Translations under genes and position numbers: made by a program
Shown: piece by piece, positions 49,001 to 59,300 of the stretch
How positions within the stretch are numbered: the first letter of the stretch is position 1
How the letters are laid out: the number at the start of each line of letters is the position of its first letter
Notes under the pieces: generated by a model
Seen by the model: only the letters and a program-made list of their open reading frames with translations
Told to the model about the DNA's origin: nothing
Databases searched by the model: none
From: Arthrobotrys musiformis
Lineage: Eukaryota > Ascomycota > Orbiliomycetes > Orbiliales > Orbiliaceae
Reading direction: 5' to 3'
Assembly (NCBI GenBank): GCA_036971715.1
Contig: JAVHJL010000006.1
Location: 1,364,001 to 1,428,000 of the forward strand
DNA length: 64,000 nt

Positions 49001-50095
49001 CACAAATTTGGGTGAGATGCCTAGGTTATAGAGTGCTAGTCTCAAGTCCTCATATGTTCGTTTATGCGAAGTGACGAAGCCATGCAATGCATACCTTACA
49101 GCAAATGGCGGATGCCGAAACTGTCGTTGGGCTCGTAGATATTCCTTAAGAACAATGTTTGGGAGTATCGTCTAAGTCCTATAGCAGAGATGCTTAAAAT
49201 CAACCACATGTTTCCTATTTTCGAGACTACACCGAGAAATAGTACAGAAGACAAAGGAGAGATACATCCCAGGAAAACAAAGCAAATTTATCTGTATCTG
49301 CTATTCCCATGGCTCTCGGGTGTAGCTGGGACTGTAACATTAATGTAAATTGAAGGAATATTGTGCTGTAATGATAGGAGACGTTGGTCGTCGGTCTGTA
49401 TCAATGTGAGCTTGAGCAAGCTTAAGATTGGAGGAGCATCAAAACATTGTCACCCATGTATACAGAACGAGAGCAGAAAAGGCATTCCTGAAAATACTGT
49501 GAAGTTGCGTAATTGTTATCCGTGTCTATAGTAGATCATAGCAAGACGGCAGGCGCCTTTGAGTATATCTGAGAACAGTGGCGTAGTTCTAGCCACAAGT
49601 GCGAATCGCTCGGCACGACTTGGCATTGACCTAATCTAATTTAGGAAGGTGTGAAGGGCTTGGCATCAACACATCGTGCCGTAAAATACAACGAGGACAA
49701 CACATTTCGGGCTCAACACAACACATCCTCCATCTCGGCGAATTGATTTCGGGCTCCCTCCATCACCAGAATCCCATTATTTAAACAACCCCACTCCCTC
49801 CGACCTTCTCTCTCTTCCTTCCTTCTTCCTTCTTTCTTCCTTCTTTCTTCCTTCCTTCTTTCTTTTCACCAACAACTCACTTGACCGTTTCCAGCCAGCT
49901 TTCATCAGATATTACTTTCGAGACCAAACCCTGCTTCCTGCAATCGAGACTTCTCTCTTCTGCAGAACCAATCCAGCCCTTTCCAAAACACGTTGCTGAT
50001 AGATAGCTTTTACCAAGCTCTCCATCAAACTCATTCCATCCTGTTACTTCCTGTCAAAGCGCTCGTGGTTTTAACAATTGCAGCAATTTGTCAAG
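46015..50095. other. Long divergent promoter region, no gene seen
   Basis: About 4.1 kb between SNF5 and the hairpin-rich gene. It contains short tandem tracts such as (AGGC)n at about 46492-46514 and GGCT/CTGG runs near 46630-46710 and 47080-47150. No coding or RNA gene is supported. Both genes probably have long 5' leaders here. Confidence 0.5.
49805..49868 (+). repeat. Polypyrimidine (CTTC)n tract
   Basis: About 60 bases of almost uninterrupted C and T with repeated CTTCCTTC/TTTCTTCC units, ending about 230 bp before the start codon at 50096. CT-rich tracts near transcription starts are common in fungal promoters, so this is probably a core-promoter element of the downstream gene. Confidence 0.6.
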
Positions 50096-52633
50096 ATGTC
50101 TTTCCAAAGCAAACTCGCGGAAGAGCACCATTTCAGGTCTCTTCAGTTCTCTTCTACTCATACCTACATGAACTCACCCACCAATCGTATCACAGTCATT
50201 TCTGCTAGAGACAATGATATCGATTATGTTGACCTGAGTTTCCCGGAGTCGGCTGGGAAGAGCGGCAATTACTTCCGTCGCGTCATCAAAATCAGGATTC
50301 CCATCGCTCATACCCAGATCTTCTGGAATGGTGAGGGGACCCTCAAACACGAGTTCGTCCTCAAGACGGACTCGAAGCTGGCACAAGTAAGTACTACCCT
50401 ACTCCAAAAAAGACGTTGCTGTAAACAAATGTTGTTGTTGTAAACAAAAGACGTTGCTGTAAACAAAAGATGTTGCTGAGAGAGTTCGTTGCTATTGATG
50501 GGAGAATGCTAACGTTTTGTTGTGTAGTACCTTGTCAAGCGAGATGATGGATCATTTACGCCAGTTACTCATCCTGATTTCCCTGAGAGAGATCAAGCCT
50601 GGATTGCCCGAGGCTATCTAAAGGATGAAACCTTCATTGACAATGGTATATTTGTCCTTGGTGAGGCCACTATGCCTGGTGATTTGCCGCAAGTCATGCG
50701 CGAGATTCAACATCTCGGCGGCTCTGTACACGCTGTTGGTGCCGGAGGCATTGGCGATATAGAAGCCCTTGAAGCGGTCACCAGCGTTGGTCTCGACCCC
50801 AGAAAGGTAAGTCTGCTACGCTCTATTCTTGGGATTCTCTCTGAAAGTATCTGTCTAACGTATTTTTTATAGTACTTTGATTACTGGCGAAAACTTGGCA
50901 GACTTGCCGACGAACGAGCTAAGAATGACAAGCTCAAGGCCCGCGCGGGCGTTTCCTCCGTTGAAGTATCCGGTGAATACTTGGAGATCGATGTCGGTGC
51001 CAAAGAGCCCGTCCTTCCTGTTGCTGCACCCGAAGCTGCAAGCAAGTCCGTCGAAGCCGCGTCGACGCAAACCATCACGACAAACGACGAGAACGATGAG
51101 GCTTCCGTTCAGACCGTCGACAAGGAATCCCGAGTTCCTGTCCAAGACGCTTCTCTCGCTGCCATCGAGAGAAAGAGAGCCAGGAAAGCTAGGCAAAGGG
51201 CCAAGCAGAAGGCTAAGAAGGCACAGGCTAAGCAGGACGATGGCCGCCGTCCTCCCGTCGGGGTTCTCGGAACCCCACCCAGAGAGTCCAAGGGTGTCAT
51301 CACTGACACCTCGGACGTTGATACCGCTGACAAGGAGAATATTTCTCCAATTAACGTTCCAGACTCGCCTTCGCCAAAGGGCTCGGCCAACGATGTCGAC
51401 AGCGACATCGAAGAATTCGACAAGGAGAATACCGCTCCGAACAACCTCCCGGACGAGCCTTCGTCCCAGGACGTGGTTGACAACGTCGTCCCCGACGTTG
51501 AAGAGACCAACCTGGAATCGGCCACTAATGCCATTCCAGGGGAGGAGGAGGAGGAGGAGGTCGACCCGGCCAGCATCCCGATTCCGGGATCTCCGGTTCT
51601 CAAGTCGATCTTGAAGTCGCCGTCGCCCCCGGGCGCCTTGAGCCGAAAGGGCCGTCGAGAGGCGGCTCTTCTACGGGACCCACGTAGAAGGGTCCGCTTC
51701 TCGTACTGGCTCCTAGGAGTCAAGAACGACGGGGAGACGAGCAGCGAGGAGGAGTGGGGGGAGAGTGACGAGGAAGAGGAGGAAGAAGAGGAGGAGGAGG
51801 AGGAGGAGGAGGATGAAGACGAGGAAGAGGAGGATGGCGACGACGACGACGACGAGGATGACGATGAGGATGGGGATGGGGATGGGGATGGGGATGCGGG
51901 GGCCGGGGCGGCCGGGGGGTTGGGGGGGGCTACGGCCCAGAAGAGGAAGAAGAAAGTCCTCTCCTACTGGGGAGAGGCCGGAGAGAAGATCCCACGGTGG
52001 GAAGCCCTCTCCGACGCAAGTTCGGCCCAAAGCATGGGCCGGCTCACGAGAGAGCCCGAAGCGGGCCACAAGCTGGCGAGGGAGGGGGAGGAGGAGGAGT
52101 GCGAGTACGAGGAAGAGGAGGAGTGGGAGGGGGAGTGGGAGTGGGAGTGGGAGTGGGAGTGGGAGGGGGAGGAGGTTGAGGTTGAGGGGGTTGTGGGTGG
52201 GCCAGTTGTGGCCGCCCAAACGTTGCCAGGGCCGACCACTGGCATCGAATTCCCACTGGGGGGACCTCGTGTCCCCTTCAGTTGGGATGAAGATGTCGGT
52301 GAGGAGGAGAACCGACGCAGCCTCGAGCTGCAAGCTTCCGTCCTCGCGGACGAAGCTGCTCAAAAGACCTTCGGGTCTTGCGAGCCTTTCGTGCCGGAGA
52401 TCCGGGTCTTTGACCCGGCCGGCGTTCTGGTGGCCTTTATGGCCCCGGGGGGTGAGTGGTCCTCGAGGGAGGACCACCCCTTTCCTCCGCCGACGACCCC
52501 TTTGGGGTCTGAGGCTTCGGCCGCTCTCCCTTCCTTGCGAAGGGTTGAGCTTGGCAAGGGTGGCGACCGGACCGCCAAACTTTTGACGATGATCAAGCAA
52601 TTGATCATCGTCGTCCAGGCTTTGGGGAAGTAG
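50096..52633 (+). CDS. Unrecognised 776-residue acidic protein with KEN boxes and a SILK/RVxF pair
   Basis: Three exons, 50096-50386, 50528-50806 and 50873-52633. Residues 1-240 look globular but match no family I know (DYVDLSFPES, RRVIKIRIPIAHTQIFW, ARGYLKDETF). A basic NLS-like helix (ERKRARKARQRAKQKAKK) lies at about 290-307. Two DKEN motifs, DKENISP (343-349) and DKENTAP (373-379), fit APC/C KEN boxes. SILK (435-438) and RVRF (463-466) fit the two protein phosphatase 1 docking motifs in their usual order. An acidic run of about 50 E/D residues and a Trp-Glu repeat (about 607-630) follow; the C-terminus is hydrophobic (MIKQLIIVVQAL). I infer a nuclear, cell-cycle-controlled PP1 partner. 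The mRNA is packed with hairpins, described separately. Confidence 0.8.
50411..50480 (+). repeat. Tandem repeat inside intron 1
   Basis: The unit GACGTTGCTGTAAACAAA recurs with small changes about three and a half times within intron 1 (50387-50527) of the hairpin-rich gene. Confidence 0.75.
50964..52612 (+). repeat. Array of about 30 different short inverted repeats (hairpins) in exon 3
   Basis: Non-overlapping or abutting perfect stems occur through the exon. Examples (arms, loop): 51151-51173 TTCTCTCG, 7; 51260-51276 GGGGTTC, 3; 51293-51310 GGTGTCA, 4; 51391-51410 CGATGTCG, 4; 51481-51500 CAACGTCG, 4; 51511-51540 CCTGGAAT, 14; 51668-51690 CTTCTACG, 7; 52023-52041 CGGCCCA, 5; 52333-52357 a 10-bp stem with one bulged C; 52364-52379 AAGACC with a TTCG loop; 52402-52418 CCGGGTC, 3; 52456-52477 GTGGTCCTC, 4; 52495-52509 GACCCC, 3; 52585-52612 GACGATGATCAA with a GCAA loop. 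Exon 1 adds a 10-bp stem at 50350-50374 with one G-T pair. The stems differ in sequence, so this is not one repeated element. Confidence 0.85.
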
Positions 52634-53253
52634 GGGAGGGGCGGGGGAAGAGGGAGGAAAGGAGGAAGGGAGGGGGGTTGGGGGTGGTTTTTCTTTTGTT
52701 TTCTTGTTTTCTTGTTTTTTTTTTTTTCATGTAGCCTCTCTTCCTAGAATGCGTATGCACTGGGAGGGAGGTATTGTACAGCCTGTATTTTGTTTTCGTT
52801 TTCGTTTTTTTTTTGTTTTTTCATGTAGCCTCCCTCCCTAGAATGCGTATGCACTGGGAGGGAGGCATTGTACCGCCTGTAATTTGTTTTCGTTTTTGTT
52901 TTTCTGTTTCGTTTTTTTTGCCTGTTTCTATGGGGGTGGCCGCCTCTTTGTTTCTTCTTATCAGGGTGAGGCCCGACGAGTGTTCCCTCAGTGGGTTTAC
53001 TTGTCTGAGGCCTTGGTACCAGGTAAGAGAACCGGGGGGTTGGTGGGGGTGATAGGAATAGGATTTTTTTTTACGGTTAACTTCGTCCCCTGTTCCATTG
53101 TGCCTACGTAGATTCGATGTTTGAAAGTAAACCAACGTGAATACCTAAACGTAAACCCGTAATTCATGATATCATCATTGTAGCGCTTAGTGATTGTCAC
53201 GTAAATCTTATGAAGTATTGTACATTGCCATGATATATATTAAAGACACGATC
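52634..53253. other. 3' UTR and convergent spacer
   Basis: About 620 bp, G- and T-rich, with the tandem 94-bp unit at 52727-52914 and a further inverted repeat CCTCAG/CTGAGG at 52986-53010. It is the 3' UTR of the hairpin-rich gene, convergent with Pol4. Confidence 0.65.
52727..52914 (+). repeat. Tandem 94-bp direct repeat with a hairpin in each copy
   Basis: Two head-to-tail copies begin at 52727 and 52821. Each has a 10-bp stem (arms 52735-52744/52762-52771 and 52829-52838/52856-52865), an inner TGC/GCA pair and a GTAT loop. Copy 1 has CCTCTCTTCC and copy 2 CCTCCCTCCC against the same GGGAGGGAGG arm, so in RNA both pair fully, copy 1 through two G-U pairs. Confidence 0.9.
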
Positions 53254-55182
53254 CTAACCAGTACATCTCTCCGTCGGTTCCCTCCATTCTAATTCCAATA
53301 ACTTGAACAACTTCCTCTCCTCGACGTCCCATCCGACCCATTCTCCATTCTTATCCCTTTCTCTGTTATCCACATCATCATCCACCTCGATGCCGTTCTT
53401 TTCCTCCTCACCGGTCAACCCGATGAACTCGCCTTCCTCCTTCCCTACTCGTACCCTCATTCCCGACGACTTATCTGTAACACCCTCACTACTAAATTTC
53501 CAGTACTTTTTCTCTTTCACATACTTTCTTAAATCTCTTTCGAATGTTGTCGCTCCAGACCACGACGTTACTGTCGAACCTGCGCATCTGGGTGGTGGAA
53601 ATAGTATATCCACCCTTCTGTGGGGGTTTGGATTCTTTCGTTTACTTGGACGTTTATTGGTACCACTCATTTGCGAATCGCCTTCCTCGTCTTCTCCGAG
53701 ATCTGGTTGTTGCCAGACGCATAGGACTTTTGGAATACCGTCGAAGTTGTGGTGGCTTCGCTTGGGCCATACTTCTCCGCCCGTGGTTGCCACGAATCTC
53801 GAGGGTTGGTGGATGGTTAATACGTGGGTGATTAGACCTTCTTTTTCCAGTAGGTCGACTAAGGGTACGAGTAGCTCTTCCACGTCTCTACTTTTGGATA
53901 CCCTTGGATGTGTGATTAGCAAGTCCACGTCATTGCTTAATTCTTTTCCGCGTCTGAATCCTCCCACTACTGCGGTTTCTATGCCGGGGAGTAGCTGGCG
54001 GGCGTGATACTGTATTGAATCACGGATGGATAGGACTTCGTCTCTGGGAATTTTGTCTTGGAATTCGTCGTAGAATTTGACACCGATTTGTTGCACCCTG
54101 GTTAATTTTTTCCAATGGTGTTCTACTAGATCGTCTAGATCTCTAAACCCCAATTTGTAAAAATCCTGTGCGGTGCGAGAGCCCACGCCCCAGATGTTGT
54201 AGAATAACTCGAGGGTTTGGAGGTACACCGAATTTTCTATTTCGTCTGCAGCTTCCAGACGGCCCGGGGGGTCTGAATGTGTGAATTCGTGCCACAATGC
54301 TGCTATTTTGTCGTCGCAACCTGGGAGGGCGTGGATTTGTGATATGTGTGTTATTTTGTGCGGGAATGCGGCTACGGAGGCTATTGCTGTGGAGTAAGCC
54401 CTTACGCCGATGTCGTCGGATTTAATGAGACGGATTTGACGGATTTTGAAGAGTGCGTCTAGGAAGTCTTTGTTCGGGGGGTCTGAGGGTGTTGAACGCA
54501 TGCAGGAGTATTTCACCTTTTCTGTGACCCATTGTGGTAGCGGTGGGAGGTTGGAAGCTATACGTTCCGATTCCTCTTGAGAGTCTGTGGATTGTTGGGA
54601 TAGGAGTTTTGGTCGTTTGAAAGGTCTAGAGGGGTTGGAGTCTTGCAGGTAGCCTTTATGGCGGAGGTGGCGGGTTCCCGGGGAGGCGGATTGCTGCCTG
54701 GTGGCGGCTATGGCTCTTTGTAGGATTGATTCTGTGCGGGAACGGTCTTCTGCCTGTTTCTCTGCGAGCGTAGGTGGGCTTGAAGACCGTTTTCGGGATA
54801 CTGGTGTTGAAGGTTTGGTACTGCTGGATGGGGATTTGGCAGGGTAGATGCCGTTGTATACGACGAAATCGTCAATGTTGACATCTACACCCTCGATAAT
54901 GGCCTTGGTGTACCATTCTATCTTTACTACTTTAAGGATCTTTGTACCCTTCGCGGGTGATTTGATGGTTGTGGCGTCTGTGGTGTTTAATCCTACGAAT
55001 CTGAGTTCGAGGAGGGAACGTTTGGGACCTAAGACGTCGCCGACGAATATTGTGGCTTCTTGAGGGGATGTGGTGACTCTGTAGTGTTTTGATTTGAGGT
55101 TTGAGATTATGTCTTCCCGCTGGAGGTTGTCAAGGCGGGTGGGGAGGACGTATATGTTTGGGAGGTCTGTTGGGTTTGACAT
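53254..55182 (-). CDS. POL4: X-family DNA polymerase (Pol4, Pol lambda/mu-like)
   Basis: Single exon of 642 residues. Residues about 1-110 form a BRCT-like domain (IYVLPTRLDNL then TIFVGDVLGPKRSLLELRFVG). A Ser-rich linker follows, then the 8-kDa and fingers regions with a helix-hairpin-helix (YNIWGVGSRTAQDFYKLGFR). The palm has GGFRRGKELSNDVDLLITHP around residues 409-428; the DVD aspartates and the later Asp in RVDILF (about 524) form the catalytic triad. C-terminal thumb motifs include FERDLRKYVKEKKYWKFSSEG. The enzyme fills short gaps during non-homologous end joining and base-excision repair in the nucleus. About 72 nt separate its stop from the end of the UTR structures of the convergent neighbour. 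Confidence 0.92.
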   Translation of the reverse strand: MSNPTDLPNIYVLPTRLDNLQREDIISNLKSKHYRVTTSPQEATIFVGDVLGPKRSLLELRFVGLNTTDATTIKSPAKGTKILKVVKIEWYTKAIIEGVDVNIDDFVVYNGIYPAKSPSSSTKPSTPVSRKRSSSPPTLAEKQAEDRSRTESILQRAIAATRQQSASPGTRHLRHKGYLQDSNPSRPFKRPKLLSQQSTDSQEESERIASNLPPLPQWVTEKVKYSCMRSTPSDPPNKDFLDALFKIRQIRLIKSDDIGVRAYSTAIASVAAFPHKITHISQIHALPGCDDKIAALWHEFTHSDPPGRLEAADEIENSVYLQTLELFYNIWGVGSRTAQDFYKLGFRDLDDLVEHHWKKLTRVQQIGVKFYDEFQDKIPRDEVLSIRDSIQYHARQLLPGIETAVVGGFRRGKELSNDVDLLITHPRVSKSRDVEELLVPLVDLLEKEGLITHVLTIHQPSRFVATTGGEVWPKRSHHNFDGIPKVLCVWQQPDLGEDEEGDSQMSGTNKRPSKRKNPNPHRRVDILFPPPRCAGSTVTSWSGATTFERDLRKYVKEKKYWKFSSEGVTDKSSGMRVRVGKEEGEFIGLTGEEEKNGIEVDDDVDNRERDKNGEWVGWDVEERKLFKLLELEWREPTERCTG

Positions 55183-56328
55183 CGTGATGCATGCGCATGT
55201 GGGATTTGTGGGTTGGATTGGGGGAGGTGTTTAGCATGTCGGATTGGAAGGTTAGAGAAAGTGGGAGATGGTCTTATTACCGCCTCTGATGGCCATAAAT
55301 CTCAGTTATGCGAGGTGTAGATGATAACTGATATATCCTGATATTGATGTCAGTGTGAGGGATGCTAGTCATGCATTATGTGAATTTAGTAGTCTGGGAC
55401 GGGACAATGTTGGAATCCGGGTGCAGAATGCGTTGGGTTGACGTAAAGGCTTGCCTAAAGAGGCAATAATAACGTTACGCGAATGAACGTTTCCCGAACA
55501 GGAAGTATTTTCAATTAACACAATTCATGAACGGTGACACAATGTATACACAGTAAGGTATTTCGTAAATTATAATCTAATCTAGAGAATTGATTAATAA
55601 GATATATTGATATATGCTCGAGTACCTGGAGAGTAGGTGATAGTAGCTTCGAATCCGCTGGATATTAACGTGGTGAGCTTGTGGTTCTACGTAATATACG
55701 ACTCTATCGCCCTCATCATACATACTAAGTACCTACTTATACATATACGGACTTACACATATACTTAAGCATCTAGGTATCAAAATGGTCAAATTGTATG
55801 GGTCAAAGCTCCGAGTCGAAATCGAGGCTAACCAGCACAGGCTAAATGCAGCTACCCTTCTTTCGAACCGGCCTTCTTTCTTCGTGTGTCTCTGCTGCTG
55901 TGGTGTGGCAGTTTTTGTGTTGGTGTCTTTGCTGTGCTGGGAACGCGACACACCAAATCCACCTGAACGTGATATACTCAGCATCATCCAACCTCCCTCC
56001 ATCTCCCTCTCTCTTCTCCACCCTCCGACCACCCCCTCCCTCTCTGCGAACCGTCTAACCCCGGCCCTCCTTCTTATCGACCGAGATATTTCGCATTCGA
56101 ACCGCAGCGTCATGAGCATGTCCCGTCACTGTTAGCGAATTCAGAAGCTTCCGTTCCTTCTACCTGTGCCTGCCAGGCCATCGGCTCGACTGTTTCGTAT
56201 TTCATAATTTAGTTCACCGATCTTCCCGACACAAGTAACGCGAATCCCCGCGTAAAACCATACCCTAGTCCCGACACAACCTCGTAAACTGTTCTCGGTA
56301 CCTCGAACTTACCTTATCTTTTGTCACA
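55183..56328. other. Divergent promoter, no gene seen
   Basis: About 1.1 kb between the divergent POL4 and PDS5 genes. Overlapping frames at 55733-56135 on both strands show no domain. Confidence 0.55.
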
Positions 56329-59300
56329 ATGGCCAGGGGAGCGGCTTCCCAGCCCTCCAGCGCCTCCCTCCAGTTCAAGGAACCGATCTCCTGGAAGACA
56401 GGCAAGCCGATTGCCGTTCCTCTCTTGGTCAAGCGCCTCAAATCGTTGCACTCGGAGCTACGATCGCTCGTCGATGAGCCAGAAGTAGATCTTCCTTCCG
56501 TAGACCAGGTCGCAAAGGATCTTGCTGCGACCGGCCTGCTCCATCATAAGGATGAGTCCATAAAGGCGTTCCTGGCATGCTGTCTTGCCGACATCCTTTA
56601 TCTATATGCGCCAGATGCTCCGTACACCGCCAATCAATTGAGGGTATACTTCCCGGCCCATTGCTCCTCATGGAAGGATGGCCTAGCTAAAATCGAGACC
56701 CTTTGTGTAACAGGAAATATTCGACCTTTTCATCAAAACGTTGAAAGGACTTGAAGACCCCGATAGTTCATTTTATCAAGAGTATCTTTATCTTCTCGAC
56801 AGGCTTCATGAGACCCAATCCATTGTTCTCATAACAGACCTCCCTGGATCAGATGCCCTCATCACAAACCTATTCACCACTCTTTTCGACCTCTCCGCCA
56901 ACGAAGGTGAAAAGAATGTAGAGTACAAAATGACAGACCTGCTCGAGCAGGTCGTGGAGGAAGTAAACACTTTACCTACGGAGGTTATTGACGTATTGCT
57001 AGCACAGATGATGAGAGCATCTCCGACAACAGCCGAAAGCGCCGGAAAGAAGAGGGGTCTAGGTGACAAGAAATCAAAGGACCAGATGACTCTCCTAGGT
57101 GCCCGACAGTACCCTCCAGCATACAACATGGCCAAAACCATATGCGCCAATTGTGTCGACAAGATGTCAAGACACGTCTGCCAATACTTTACGGACGTCA
57201 TCATGGATGCTTCCCCGGCTTCTCGACGAGGCGAGTCACCCGACGGAGACCCAGCGGAGACTTTGAATGACGACCTCAAGGAAATTGAGAAGGCACACAA
57301 TTTGATGTTGGAACTGTACCTCGCTGTGCCGGAGGTGCTCTCGAACGTTCTTCCCCTGCTGGAAACCGAGATGGCTTCGGAGACAGCGGACCTTCGAGTC
57401 CAGGCTACCGGTACGGTCGGTATGATGGCTACATCAGGTTCCCTCCCGCAATCCTATCCTCAAACTTGGAAGACATGGCTGGGAAGAGCAAACGACAAGT
57501 CTGTTGCGGTCCGAGTACAATGGGTCGAAGCGGCCATTGAAATCTTGAAGGCCCGAACCGACGTAACCCAGATATTACAAAAGGAGATTAAAATCAAACT
57601 TTTCGACGCTGATGAGAGAGTCCGAGTTGCCGCGGTCAAGAAGATCGGAGAGTTGGACTGGGAGTCGGCTACGAATAAGCTTGTGAGCAGGGATTTTGAG
57701 GAGAACATCCTGGAAACCCTGGCCCAACGTACGAAAGATAAAAAGCTGGCAGTCAGAGAAGCAGCGATTGGTGTCTTGAGCCGGCTATGGGCAGATGCAT
57801 ACCCTCAAATTTCCCTAAACAACAAAGTGGTTATTCGTGAGCTCGACTTCATTCCATCCAGCTTACTCGATGTTATCTACGTCAACGACAAAGAAACCAA
57901 CGTCATCCTCGACAATGCTTTATATGAGTCGTTACTCCCGATTGGCGACTACAACGGCAAGAAGGATAGCAAGGGGAAGAAGGCTAAGGGCAAAGAAAGC
58001 CAGGCTGCAACGCAGTCGGCATCACAATCTGGAACTCAGGCCGCGACTCAGGCAGAGTCACCGGAAGAAGAGCTCTCTGATGATGAGATCCGAACCCGAA
58101 GGGTGATGGTCCTACTTCGATGCATGACGGATTCTACCGAAAAGTTTGACGGGTATAATGACTTCGACACACAGGAGGAGGCCAATTTACAGGGCAAAAC
58201 GACACAGGAGGTCGCCCATGACCGAAGCAGGAATAGTGCGCAGGACACCCAACGAAAGGAAGCTCGGAAGAAGCTCAATGCCCGCGCCCGAAAAGCATTT
58301 TTCACAATCCCCAAAAATCAACAGACATATGCAAAGGCGGTGACTGCATTTTTGGAGGCATGCGAGGCCTTCAATGGCGGCGTCATCGAATCTGATGAAG
58401 CAGATATTCGAAGAAAACTGGATAACACTATTGCGTACCTCGCCAAGCTCCTCCCCGACACGCCCCGCTCCACCACAGATCTAGTCAATTTCGCAAAGAT
58501 CCACGACCGACGTTGTTATGATCAAATTCGACGATGCTATTCCCCCGATAGCGATTACGAAACCGTTGCAAATTCTATATTTGAGGCCAAAAAGCGAATT
58601 TCGAACAATACAAAACTTGGATCCCAGGCCACCACTTCCCTCCTTGAAACATTGACCCCCCTCCTCTATCGCACATCCCTCCTTATCTACAATAAATCTC
58701 ATATCGCCTACATGATTCGCTTTTCCACGGATGAGGACCCGGCCTTTGGGACCTCGCTCAATCTCGTCGCTCACGAGGTCCTTCGGGAGATGTCACAGAG
58801 CAATCCAGGCGTTTTCGGTGCCCACATCAAAACCTTGTGCGACCTCATTGTAGACAAAGCTCCGGTTGCTCCTCGTAATAAGGGTCGTGCGTCGGCCCGA
58901 GAAAACGTGGAGGCCGACTTGGAAGGTCTGAACATGGAAGACACGATCAAAGCATGCTCTGGATTTGCCAAACAGTACCCGAAGGAACTCCCCCATGATA
59001 AGAAACTAATGGAGGCCTTGGTGAACTTCTCGCTCTATGGCAACTCCCCAATTGCAGCAAAACATGCAGTTGCAATAATCATGCGTACTTCTTCCCGAAA
59101 AGATATGTATGCCTCTGATTTGATTAAGAAGATACTGAAGGAGTGGGAGTATGGCAACGAGTTTTACCTCGCCCGACTCGCCACTTTGTCCCAAGTAGTT
59201 TTGTTCGCCTGTCAGGAAGCGGAATCCGACCCTGACCATATCAATAGAATCAGGGATATTGCGATCAAGGAGGTCTTGCTACGGCCGCCGGAGGCAGGTG

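Noticed and set aside
51713..52600. 295-codon minus-strand frame opposite the hairpin-rich gene
   Set aside because: Leu/Pro-rich antisense of acidic codons; the plus-strand gene has spliced exons and a coherent protein.
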